From: Micropterix aruncella
Taxonomy: Eukaryota; Arthropoda; Insecta; Lepidoptera; Micropterigidae
Direction: 5' to 3'
Assembly (NCBI GenBank): GCA_944548615.1
Contig: OX155951.1
Span: forward strand, 37,506,995 to 37,570,994
DNA: 64,000 nucleotides
Under the pieces are notes generated by a model that saw only the letters and a list, made by a program, of their open reading frames with translations, ran no database searches and was not told where the DNA came from. Shown here in pieces: positions 26,235-36,639 of this stretch. The position numbers and the translations under genes are program-made. The first letter of the stretch is position 1; each line of letters begins with the position of its first letter.

Positions 26235-26640
26235 AGTGAATGAAGGGACTTAGGGACAACACAGTCCACCGTCAAACTTCGCCAACATGCCTTTGGCGTC
26301 CAACGCCTTATCGCGAGGCACTTGGAAGTGAATCCAGCTGGCTGGCTTCACGCCCTAACTGCGAGATTCGACCAGATTTCTCCATCTGGTCTGGTAGGTA
26401 GCAGGATCGAAGTCGCTTGCGCATCCTGTACCTGATGTTAGAGTTCATTAATTTCGAATTAATCGCGGATTGGGTTTTCAGGATCGGGAGACTAGCAGGT
26501 CGTTTCAGTAGTAGATGACATCAGATGAAACACCCCGGCTGCTTAGAAAACGTATAAACCCGTTTCCAGACCCAACCCCCGATTATTCGGCGGAATGCAC
26601 AGACGATTGGCTAACATCGCACGTTTTTAAGCCCAGCAGC
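26235..26640 (-). mobile_element. Diverged, inverted copy of the GC-rich ~676-bp element
   Basis: Reads in the same direction as the solitary copy at 46,684-47,351. Shared blocks include CCAACGCCTTATCGCGAG, CGACCAGATTTCTCC, CGAAGTCGCTTGCGC and the CCCCCGATT..CGGCGGA region, with many substitutions. It is the oldest copy here and lies head to head with the plus-strand array. Confidence 0.7.
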
Positions 26641-26675
26641 GCCCGAGGTCTTTCCCCAGAGGTTCTGATCCCACC

Positions 26676-29496
26676 TGTCCTTAACACAGGGGCTAACGGG
26701 CCCATGATGAGTTGGCCACGATGACCCATGTGTACAGGGTCGGTCACACTCACGGGTCAACACCCATCCGACGGCCTCCTCGCATGGGGTGCGAGGCCTG
26801 GGTAGGACACTGGGTCAACCAGTCTCCCCTGGGAATCAAACCTCTGGCGCCCCTGGACGGTCTGCGCACCGTGCGGGGTTTGCTCCAATCGGTTGTGCTT
26901 TCCGACTAACAGTCGGGGGAGTCTGGGAACTGTATTGTTTCCTATAGAGCGGGGGTGGTTGCGTACCTTATGGCGACTGCTCTGGAATTGACCATTGGCC
27001 ATCCGATCCCGGGTAAGAGGCGGGCAAAGGACGCCTTGGTCCGCGAAGATTCGGTGCACTCCGTTTCACCGCTTCATAAGGGAGAGGACCGCGCAAGCGA
27101 CCTCGAACTCGGAACCAATCGAGAGACCGGAGAAATCTGGTCACAATTGGAAGTGAGGGCGCGAGTTCTCGAGCCCGCCGGGTTTACTCCTGGCTACTCG
27201 CGGTAAGGCGTTGGACTCTCACGGGTTGTGACGTAGCTGGACGTAGAATGTACTGTCCAAAGTCTCTACGTTCACTGCAGGGCGATAGAACGACTAATCG
27301 TTAAAACGTCCTGTGGTGACGGGCTCGCCCGTTGTAGTTGACACCGCAAGATGTCCTTAACACAGGGAGCTAACGGGCCCATGATGAGTTGGCCGCGATG
27401 ACCCATGTGTTCAGGGTCGGTCACACTCACGGGTCAACACCCATCCGATGGCCTCCACGCACGGGGTGCGAGCCTGGGTAGGACACTGGGTCAACCAGTC
27501 TCCCCTGGGAATCAATCCTCTGGAGCTCCTGGACGGTCTGCGCACCGAGCGGCGCAAGCCAATCGATTGTGCTCTCCGACTAACAATCGGGGGAGTCTGG
27601 GAACTGTATTGTTTCCTATAGAGCGGGGGTTGTTGTCTACCTTACGGCGACTGCTCTTGAATTGACCATTGGCCATCCGATCCCGGTTCAGAGTCGGGTA
27701 AAGGACGCCTTGGTCCGCGAAAGATTCGGTGCACTCCGTTTCACCGCTTCGTAAGGGAGAGGACCGCGCAAGCGACCTCGAACTCGGAACCAATCGAGAG
27801 ACCGGAGAAATCTGGTCACAATTGGAAGTGAGGGCGCGAGTATCTCGAGCCCGCCGGGTTTATTCCTGGCTCACTCGCGGTAAGGCGTTGGACTCTCACG
27901 GGGTGTGACGTAGCTGGACGTAGAATTGTACTGTCCAAAGTCTTCTACGTTCACTGCAAGGCGACAGAACGACTAATCGTTAAAACGTCCTGTGGTGACG
28001 GGCTCGCCCGTTGTAGTTGACACCGCAAGATGTTCTTAACACAGGTGGGATCATCTGATCCCACCTGTCCTTAACACACTCACGGGTCAACACCCATCCG
28101 ATGGCCTCCACGCATGGGGTGCGAACCTGGGTAGGACACTGGGTTAACCAGTCTCTCCTGGGAATCAAACCTCTGGCGCTCCTGGACGGTCTGCGCACCG
28201 AGCGGCGCAAGCCAATCGACTGTGCTCTCCGACTAACAGTCGGGGGAGTCTGGGAACTGTATTGTTTCCTATAGAGCGGGGGTGGTTGTCTACCTTACGG
28301 CGACTGCTCTTGAAATGACCATTGGCCATCCGATCCCGCTTCAGAGTCGGGCAAAGGACGCCTTGGTCCGCGATAGATTCGGTGCACACCGTTTCACCGC
28401 TTCGTAAGGGAGAGGACCGCGCAAGTGAGCTCGAACTCGGAACCAATCGAGAGACCGGAGAAATCTGGTAACAATTGGAAGCAAGGGCGCGAGGGTCGCC
28501 CGCCAGGTAACACTGGCTATCTCGCGGTAAGGCGTTGGCTTCTTGCGGGTTGTGACGTAGCTGGACGTTGGATTTGTTCTGTCCAAAGTCTTCTATGTTC
28601 ACTGCAGGGCGACAGAACGAGAAAATCGTTAAAACGTCCTGTGGTGACGGGCTCGCCCGTTGTAGTTGACACCGCAAGTTGTCCTTAACACAGGAGTTAG
28701 TTGGCCCTTGCTGAGTTGGCCATGAAGACCCATTCTGTTCAGGGTTGGTCACACTAACGGGTCAACACCTATCCCACGGCCTCCACGCATAAAGTGCAAG
28801 CCTGGGTAGGCCTTATGCTTAGTTTCCCCTGAGAATCAACCTTCTGGCGTTCTTGGACGGTCTGCGCACCGTGCGGCATAAGCCAATCGATTGCGCACTC
28901 TGACTAGCAGTCGGGGGAGTCTGGAAGAAGTACTGTTTCCTATAGAGCGGGGGTGGTTGCGGACCTTACGGCGACTGCTCTTGAAACGACCATCGGCTAC
29001 CCTATCCTGGGTGAACAGCCGGGCAAAGGACGCTGTGGTCCGCGATAGATTCGGTGAACAACGTTTCACCGCTTCGTAAGGGAGAGTACCGCGCAAGCGA
29101 CCTCGAACTCGTAACCAATCGAGAGACCGGAGTAATCTGGTCACAATTGGAAGTAAAGGCGTGAGTGTAGGCCCGCCGGGTAACACTCCTGGCTATCTCG
29201 TGGTTAAGGCGTTGGCCTTTATGGGCTTGTGGCGTAGCTAGACGGTGGACTGTTTTGTCCTCAAGTCTTCTGCGCTCACTCCAGGGAGATAGAACGACTA
29301 ATCGTTAAAACTTCCTGAGGTGACGGGCTCGCCCGCTGTAGTCGACAACCCTAGTTGTCCTTAATACAGGTGGACTGTGGATCTTGACGGTGGAATGTTT
29401 TGTCTAAGTCTTCTGCGCTTTTGTCCAAGTCTTAAAACTTCCTGAGGTGACGGGTTCGCCCGTTGTAGTTGACAACTCTAGTTGTCCTTAACACAG
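26676..29496 (+). mobile_element. Tandem array of a GC-rich ~676-bp element of unknown class
   Basis: Three near-full units and two shortened ones, all in one orientation, are separated by the motif TGTCCTTAACACAG at 26676-26689, 27352-27365, 28066-28078, 28680-28693, 29356-29369 and 29483-29496. A variant is at 28031-28044. Spacing is 676, ~680, ~614, 676 and 127 bp. Unit bodies start GAGCTAACGGGCCC and end with a hairpin-forming GACGGGCTCGCCCGTTGTAG then TTGAC. Unit 3 lacks its first ~70 bp and unit 5 keeps only the end. No terminal inverted repeat, poly-A or conserved reading frame is seen. A solitary copy at 46,684-47,351 has a clear target duplication, so the unit is mobile. Confidence 0.8.
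28041..28068. repeat. Perfect fold-back between array units 2 and 3
   Basis: ACAGGTGGGATCA, two bases, then the exact complement. It duplicates the CCCACCTGTCC flank seen at the array start (26,668-26,680) in inverted form. Confidence 0.85.
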
Positions 29497-29770
29497 CCGT
29501 GACAAGGGAAATAGAGTATTTTCAAGGTTAGTCTCTGTTAAAGGGGCTATCGGATGGAAATTAAATAATCCCTCCGCTAACAGTACTTTCACACGCATTT
29601 ATCTTGATTAAACCAACCAAATAACTATCAACAAGACGACTTTCTTGGGATAGTTTCAATCATCGACACCAAAGTGACTACATTGTTCGCGCTCGATCGA
29701 TCAACATTACGCTTTAAATCGACGACCACACCATCTTTTAACGTGCAATAACGATAACATAATAATAATA
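29497..29770. other. No recognisable gene
   Basis: Right flank of the GC-rich array; composition returns to AT-rich. Confidence 0.5.
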
Positions 29771-29807
29771 AATAACATCTTTTAACGAGACATTTTCTTG
29801 GCAAGCA

Positions 29808-30368
29808 CAAGTCAACGAAGTAAGCAGGCGAATATATAATGGCTTTCATAGCCTTCGGAGGTTGCAGAGATTCCTCCCTGTAAGCACTAAGCAAACCATA
29901 ATTCAAAGTCTGCTTCTGCCGTTACTAGACTATGCCGATGTCGCATATTTGGATCTCACCGAAAACAGACTGGATAAACTTGAGCGCCTACAGAACGTTT
30001 GCATAAGGTACATATTCAATCTGAGGAAGTATGACCATGTTTCCGAGTACCGATCAAAATTGCAATGGCTTCGTATACGGGACCGGAGAAATTTGAATAT
30101 CCTTTCACTTCTATATAATGTCCTACACAACCCTACATCTCCCTCCTACCTCAACGAGGCTTTTACCGGATTAGGAAGTCATGGTCTCCCACTTCGTTCA
30201 AGTCAGAATAATATCCTACGTATCCCAAAACACAATACCACTTTTTTTCCCTACTCCTTCTACGTACATGCAGCTCGACTTTGGAATCAGCTTCCTTTAA
30301 CTATTCGAGGCGCTAGCTCGCTGTTCACCTTTAAGCAATCATTGAAAAAGCACTTCCTTTCACAATAA
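29808..30368 (+). CDS. LINE C reverse transcriptase, C-terminal fragment
   Basis: The open frame extends upstream of the TTG at 29862: QVNEVSRRIYNGFHSLRRLQ precedes it, so no true start is present. Characteristic blocks are SLLLPLLDYADVAYLDL, LERLQNVCIRYIFNLRKYDH, LRIRDRRNLNILSLLYNVLH, GSHGLPLRSSQNN and RLWNQLPLTIRG. These follow the RT thumb in insect LINEs. The catalytic palm is missing. About 185 codons without a stop suggests a fairly young insertion. Clade not assigned. Confidence 0.8.
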   Translation, partial: QVNEVSRRIYNGFHSLRRLQRFLPVSTKQTIIQSLLLPLLDYADVAYLDLTENRLDKLERLQNVCIRYIFNLRKYDHVSEYRSKLQWLRIRDRRNLNILSLLYNVLHNPTSPSYLNEAFTGLGSHGLPLRSSQNNILRIPKHNTTFFPYSFYVHAARLWNQLPLTIRGASSLFTFKQSLKKHFLSQ

Positions 30369-30727
30369 ATATTAATCATAAATTCTAACCTTTCCGTTAT
30401 CCCCTCCCTTTCCTTACCTTATTTTGGCAGTTTATTTATTTACTTATTTATTTATTTATTTATTTGTTAATATATCAAAATATGTATGTATATACATATA
30501 CATACATATAATATGTCAAACTCAAAAATTTATTTATGTATTTACATTTTACTTTAGATACACACACAATGTATATTATATGCTATAATTTCAAATTTAA
30601 TTTTAGGCTATAATTTGTTGCCTACTCTTCTTTTCACACCAGCATGTTGGTTGACTGGAAGATATTGCTGTAGTGTAGCAATAAGTCCGCCATTGTACCT
30701 TATTTTATTGTGCAATAAAGAGATTTT

Positions 30728-30776
30728 CATTTCATTTCATTTCATTTCATTTCATTTCATTCATTTCATTTCATTT
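30728..30776 (+). repeat. (ATTTC)n LINE tail
   Basis: About nine ATTTC pentamers immediately after the LINE C polyadenylation-like signal. Confidence 0.9.
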
Positions 30777-30925
30777 CAATAAAACTACACTTATACGTAG
30801 AGATCAAAACTTTTTTGCTTTTGTAAGTTGGCTGACTACCATACACTTCTTTGCTAGGTACAGCCGCTTCTATTGTATATAAGAGCGATTGCATGGAGCG
30901 CCCCTGCAAATTTCTGTTGTAATGG

Positions 30926-30953
30926 GCAAGCTGACTGCTAACAGTCAGCTTGC
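30926..30953. repeat. Perfect hairpin, 12-bp arms
   Basis: GCAAGCTGACTG, loop CTAA, complement. It lies between two direct repeats (~30,862 and ~30,967; cagccg..attgtat...gattgcatgga type), so the whole 30,860-31,005 stretch is a small repeat structure. Confidence 0.8.
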
Positions 30954-31019
30954 TATTATTGGAATGCAGCCGTGTCCATTGTATTTATGACCGATTACAT
31001 GGAAGGTAGGAAATGAATA

Positions 31020-32006
31020 GTTAGTGTACCGTATTATGGCGCAAGACCTTATTAGTTGCATTTTATCTTATTGGAAATACGAATAAAAAACGGATCTGGA
31101 TCACTAGCAGACGACTTCTATAGTTCAAGATTAGTGACGTCATTTTTAACGGCGTTTCGACGCGATATCGTGCTAAGATAGAGTGCAATGGTGTTACTAG
31201 CATGTCATTAAGTAAAATTGTCATGTCTATTCGAAAAAATACTATTTTCGTCTTTCCGTCGTAATTGAGGCATATCAAACGGATTTAATTGTGAAATACA
31301 ATGTGAATACGTCTTGCATTTACCGTTTCGTCATTGTGCATGCTGGATTTTTTCATTACTGCTGGGACGGATATTTGCATGCCAGATCATACCATCGTCC
31401 CTACCATCTACTTTCAGTGTAAACGTTGCTAGTGAATCGAGCACGCGACCAATTCGCCGCTGAGCATTTTCCGCAGAAGATGGAACATGTCTATGATGTG
31501 CTTAGGAAAAATGTTTACGAAAAATATCACGAGACACGCACGCGATCAAGTACAAACGAAACTCATAAACCGAACAGTTCACGAGCATTGTAACCGTATA
31601 TTAAGAACGTGACAGATCAAATAAGTAAGATGCTGAACAAATTCGATATAAAACGACCGTGAAACCTACCCACAATATACATAGCTCGTTTTCTGAGGCC
31701 TGTAAGGATGTGATACCACTGCAACCCCCGATGTATATAAAATCAAATAAAGCTGTGGTTAACTGATAAACAAAGCGGCCATAGCACCTCGACTGATAAA
31801 ACACAACAAGGCGGTTGAAAACGTTGAGCGATAAAATTGGTGATTCGAGAACTCATGTTAAAAAATCATTGTGCTATCCAAAAAACATTTTAAGAGTTGC
31901 AAATATTATTAGTAAAAGGTAAATATATTAAAAAGAATAAAAAAACACGACTGCCGTTAAAGAAAGTGAACTATTTTATTTATGTATGAAACTATAACAA
32001 AAAGCA
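31020..32006. other. No recognisable gene
   Basis: No convincing frame, repeat or terminal motif. Confidence 0.5.
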
Positions 32007-32010
32007 TTAA

Positions 32011-32832
32011 GGTGGTATTCTGGTCTAGGAATTTGAAATATTGTTGTTTTTCCTTTGCATATTTTCAAACTTTAGACTTTTAAGAATATGTCCTCAAAAG
32101 GATTTTTCAAAATTCGAATTGTTTTCGGAGTTACAGCGACTTTTGTGACGTGGCAAATAAACCGATCGTGCCGAAACAAATCGATCAATAGACCCCCGTA
32201 TTATAATGCAATCCCCGACTTCATGATTATGAAGCTAGGACAGCTCTTTTAGCCGTAAAAACTTCAGAAAATGTTAATTTCGAAGAAGAACCAAATGTGA
32301 GAAATAAGTAACATTATCTGAGTTACGCTCCCGAAACTCCCACGAGTTACGCTCCCATCGTCTCGAACTTTAAACGCTTTTTTCTCGAAACTACTTGTTT
32401 CGAACTGGTTGACATAATATCTCAAGTTCTGCTTAAGTGATTTATTTGAAATTCGGTGAAAATCATCTTTGCTTATCCCTCAATACCGGGACCACGGATT
32501 TTGAAAAAAGATTTTTTTTTCAAATCGTCGCCATTTTGAGTATATAAAGAATATCTTTCTTTCCAAGGTCCGGTCCATAGCGCCGTCCTTCCTAATCAAG
32601 ATTTTTTTATTTTTCTTTCTTTTATAATACTACAAGGGTTGGAATAGTGTCAACTAGGATGCACCTTTTTTAGCCCCCCACTTCACTACCCTTCAATTCT
32701 TTGAATTTTTGTTTTTTTTGTTGGTGTTTTTTTTTGTATTTTTGAATCACATTTTGTAAAAATTTGGACTGATTTTTTTTTATCCTTCTCGGAAAAAGCC
32801 TAAATTTTATGCCTCTAGGCCAGAATACCCCC
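32011..32832. mobile_element. Non-autonomous DNA element with TTAA duplication (Kolobok or piggyBac type)
   Basis: TTAA at 32007-32010 and 32833-32836 flanks an 822-bp element. Its ends are inverted repeats: left GGTGGTATTCTGGTCTAG, right complement GGGGGTATTCTGGCCTAG (two mismatches). TTAA duplication with GG termini fits Kolobok better than piggyBac, which usually starts CC. No transposase is encoded. Confidence 0.78.
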
Positions 32833-32839
32833 TTAAGTT

Positions 32840-33825
32840 TACTAACTACAATGGCGCGTAACTGTGTAAATTACTTAAAATAGCATTTTCATCATATTAT
32901 TATTATTAGTAGACACCTGTAAAATAAAAGTAGTGTTACATCGCCTTTGCTTAACCTTTTTATTTATCATCTAAAATTCTACACTGTTTTGCAAAAATAA
33001 AATCCGTTAGGCGATAAGAGCGCTAAAAGCACAAAGCGTCCTCTACAAAGGGAGGGCAAAGTGACACTTTCAAAAAGGCACACTTTGAGGAGGGCTGTCC
33101 ATTCAGGGCCTCTGACGTCAAACGGACCCACGTTCTGACAGGGTGGTTATGTCGTAGCATATGTATTTTTTACTATGTTAAAGGAGGAAATAAAAAATCT
33201 AAAGATGTGGGTTTGCTTTGACAGTAATATTACCTTCGACCATATGTTATTAGCGATATCTAACGAAAGCAGATCGACTTTATATTTTACCTTGTCTATT
33301 TCGGCCTTGTTGGCGGATAAAAACCAACTTACTAACAGCTGCTATGGAAATCTTTATTATGGCGACAATATGCGGACATTCGCCCAAAGCGCGTACAATG
33401 CTCATCGCTCTTGTCAGAAACACTGTGATAATATCTGCCATATGTCGCCATGTTATTATTTTGCTGTGGCGAGAGTAGGAAAACATGTGCGGAGACATGA
33501 CATTTATCTCAACCGTATATATTTCGCTCTCGGGGGATTTGTGGTTATTAAATTAGACAAAATTTCCGTAGCAACTACAAATCAAATCGAACATTATTAG
33601 AGTAGAATAAAAACGTACAACAAAAAATATCAAGAATAACGATATAACAAGTACTGGAACGGTATCTACTTCCCACAGTAAAAGCTTTCTTAGAACGCGC
33701 ATATGATCGATCTTTTGTATAGACTTTGCCCATCTGATCGGCTTCCTCCTAGCGATAGCCTTTAATACGATTGGTTTCCGGTCGTTGCATCTGGTGATTC
33801 GGGGATTCCTGACGTGACTGCTGTG
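32840..33825. other. No recognisable gene
   Basis: A 141-codon frame (33175-33600) overlaps an antisense frame and has no known motif. Confidence 0.5.
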
Positions 33826-35040
33826 AATATGGACAAGATCTCAAGTTCACTGTCGATTGGTAAGGCTCCAGGCATGGACATTGGACAATGCGCCCTCTGC
33901 AAATTTTAAGAAGCTGTATAAGAAGAACCGATATGAATTTCGGAGTGCCAATTCTCTAGTTGCAGAAAGAGTGGATCATCCCCAAAGGTGGAGTTATTAC
34001 CGGCGTTTAGAGGGCCAGGTTAACCTGTACGGTGGCCAAACGTAGCCGGGAGAATTCGTTGGATTAATATCGTCGGTTAAGGCTATTGTTATTTTTGGGG
34101 TTGATTAAAATTCGTACCCCTGCCTTATTGGCATGTCTTTCTGTAATAGGTTTTTAATTGATTTTCAATTTGACTAAAATGTATTGACTATTTCTATTAT
34201 TAAGTAGGCACATATTAATTATACCTTGACTATTTTTTTTGCAATATAATCACTAAAACATTTTATTTTACTTTTTTGACAATCGTCACATTTTTTTTTG
34301 TTATTTTTGACATTACATTTATTAATTTTATACTAAAAAAACTTATTTTTATCGGTATTTTAAAGAATTAATTACTCTGTGTTTTTATCTGGTAAACTAA
34401 ATGGTGAGACTCGAGTAACCTTTTATGTTTTGATTATTAATAGAAGAATTTGATCATTAATGAAGAATTTAATCATATTACGGCCAAATGTAAATGTAAT
34501 ACAATTGTCTATACATTACTATGTATTAGTTTTTAGGACAATAAATTATTTGATTTGATTTGATTTGCACTCTCTTAGGTGTGCACCAGTTTGGGCAGAG
34601 CAGTGCACGGATTTTTTTCTCGTCACTTTTAGAGACCGCGGGTTATTCGGTCTCTTTTGAGTCAACGGAAATGTGCCTTGGATTAACTGCTAACTACAGT
34701 TTAAAAAGACTACCGGGCTGAAGTTTCGGGCGATGCAGACCAATTTGACCGAGGGTTTGCGAAGATTTTAATTTTAAATGCGGACCAACTTCTCCAATTA
34801 TTTCGCCGCAAATTCCTGGATTCAACATGTTTTGGTCGTAAATCATGAACTATCGCCTATTGCGGAGATCTCACGCACGTTGTTTCTATTTCTGCACGAA
34901 CAGTGAGTTGCATACCCTCTCAACACCAAAGGTAATGATACACCTCGCTTAGACCCGAAAGTCTACAGGCCTATCACGCTCCTGGGCCATCCTGGTAAAA
35001 GTGTTAGAGGGGCTTGTGCATAATCGGTAGGAGCGGACAC
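33826..35040 (+). pseudogene. Eroded LINE RT pieces, with an internal LINE 3' end
   Basis: SLSIGKAPGMDIG near 33,850 is the pre-RT linker motif (KAPGxDxI). A further RT piece, KVYRPITLL followed in the next frame by KVLEGLVHNR, lies at 34,955-35,030. Between them a UTR-like stretch ends with a (TTTGA)n tail at ~34,545-34,567, indicating a separate LINE inserted here. Nothing is intact. Confidence 0.55.
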
Positions 35041-35095
35041 TCTCAGCACAATACAATCGTCATATCTACGGCTTTATTTGTGATTTATGGCTTTA

Positions 35096-35166
35096 TTTGG
35101 CATGGCATGGGGAACGCCATGGCATGGGGAACGCCATGGCATGACCGTGGCATGGGGAACGCCATT
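35096..35166 (+). repeat. Short tandem repeat GGCATGGGGAACGCCAT
   Basis: Three copies, the third preceded by GACCGT. Creates artificial frames on both strands. Confidence 0.85.
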
Positions 35167-35689
35167 CTTTTTGCACGTAATTGGACTGATGCATACCTAG
35201 GTAAATGAATTGAGGGTTTCCACCTTCGATAACATCTTGCCTATAATCCTTTGCAACTTCACGCGAGGCATGGTACAAAAAATATTCTCAAGATCATTCG
35301 GAGCTACATACTAGGGGCAGGCAAATGAAAACGAAACATACGATATAACGAGCATAGCGCGGAAGTTGGTAACCCAGGTAGGTGTATGTATAGTAGTGCC
35401 CTCTATTGGGAATCAAGAAGGAATAGTGCGAATATTCAAAGCTGTGCATATTCCGTTTGCTTGTTATATGCTACCAAAGTGACGTTAGCGAGTCGTGTTT
35501 GCGTCTGACATTATACTGAGAAAAATATGATTTTGTTTCTTACATTACCGTTTTGTTTATACAGAATAACGATGTTTTAATCGTAATTTTGTCGAATTAC
35601 AAAGAATTTAGTTTAAACTCTATTACTTGATTATATGTATCAACATTTTCCTTACGCTTAATTCGGAAATAACAGTATTCTGTAGCTTC

Positions 35690-36100
35690 GATATGATTTA
35701 TGTGTCCGACTATAACCATACATGCTATCATGTTAGAAACGATATCTCATGGTGGCGAGGTAATGAAAAAGCATTATGTTTTATAACGTTACGACACGGT
35801 TACTACCGCCACGCCAACACCGTTACGCGTCATGTTAATTCATACGTATGGATCACAGTCCGCGTTATATACGTAATCCTTATTGAAACATGCGTTTTAC
35901 ATCGTTACAATTTTCTCAGTGTACTAAGGAGGCTGGAACGGTATCACGTCGAAGAATATAGTTTCGTTTAATCGTTTCATTGTTGGCTCTGGTGCTTGCT
36001 CTCCGGCTTGAAATGATGACACCATATTTCATCTCCCGCGACATTACGGTACAGGAAACGATATTCGTCAACGTGATAACGTTCCAGCCTCCATAATGAA
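35690..36100 (+). repeat. Dispersed repeat with internal fold-back
   Basis: The 35,798-35,930 part resembles the reverse complement of 45,600-45,760 (the shared translations VIYVILIETCV and VIYVIPFETCV show it). Arms 35928-35966 and 36055-36092 form an ~85% complementary fold-back. Family unknown. Confidence 0.6.
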
Positions 36101-36635
36101 GTCGGACGCACACACGACTCTTTTACCTTACTTCGAACGCTTCTAACAATCAATTGGCATAGCGGTGAATGATCCCACATTTTTTATTTTTTTTAATTTT
36201 ATTTCTATTTTATTTTATTTGGTTAACAAACAGCGTTTATATAAACCAAATACAATATATAATAATGAAACTAAGACTAATTATATGTTAACACTATTTA
36301 CCGTTAATTTTATGTGTACAGTACATATCTCCGTTATTATACCTTATTTATACATACATTTATTTAGCAGTGATTTATTGTTATATATAGTGATAAAAAG
36401 GAGAAAGAACAAAAAAAATGAAAATGAAATTTTATGTTAAAAACATACAGCATAAAAAATAACGTGTAAGCATAAAAAATACCAGTAGTAAAGCCAATGA
36501 TGTTTTAAATTATTTGCTATATAAGGATTACAAAATGTGCTAAACAATACAATACAAAGAAAACCAAAAAGAATTAAAAAATAACAGTTAAAATCGCTAT
36601 GTGCGAGTGTATATATAAAACTATTCATGTAAAGT
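36101..36635. other. AT-rich, no recognisable gene
   Basis: Probably LINE 3'-UTR sequence downstream (minus strand) of the LINE D relic. Confidence 0.45.
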
Positions 36636-36639
36636 ATTT

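Larger units (their letters stand above)
29775..30780 (+). mobile_element. LINE C 3' end with (ATTTC)n tail
   Basis: 5'-truncated LINE: RT C-terminus (to 30368), a ~350-bp UTR including a short stem ATTGCTGTAGTGTAGCAAT (~30,667-30,685), an AATAAA-like signal and a pentamer tail at 30,728-30,776. The family is shared with 11,354-11,508. Confidence 0.82.

Noticed and set aside
28165..28752. A 195-codon minus-strand frame in the GC-rich array, with similar frames in other units and at 46,777-47,199
   Set aside because: Parts of the frame recur, but the reading register changes between units and the 5' half is read in different frames, so conservation is of DNA, not protein. GC-rich sequence has few stops by chance.
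26676..29496. The GC-rich array as ribosomal DNA or R2 insertions in rDNA
   Set aside because: No recognisable 18S, 5.8S or 28S block was seen in or beside the units.
26676..29496. Regular repeats as a CRISPR array
   Set aside because: Unit length (~676 bp), eukaryotic transposon context and near-identical units rule this out.
33175..33600. 141-codon plus-strand frame
   Set aside because: Overlapped by an antisense frame, no known motif or repeat relationship; likely chance.
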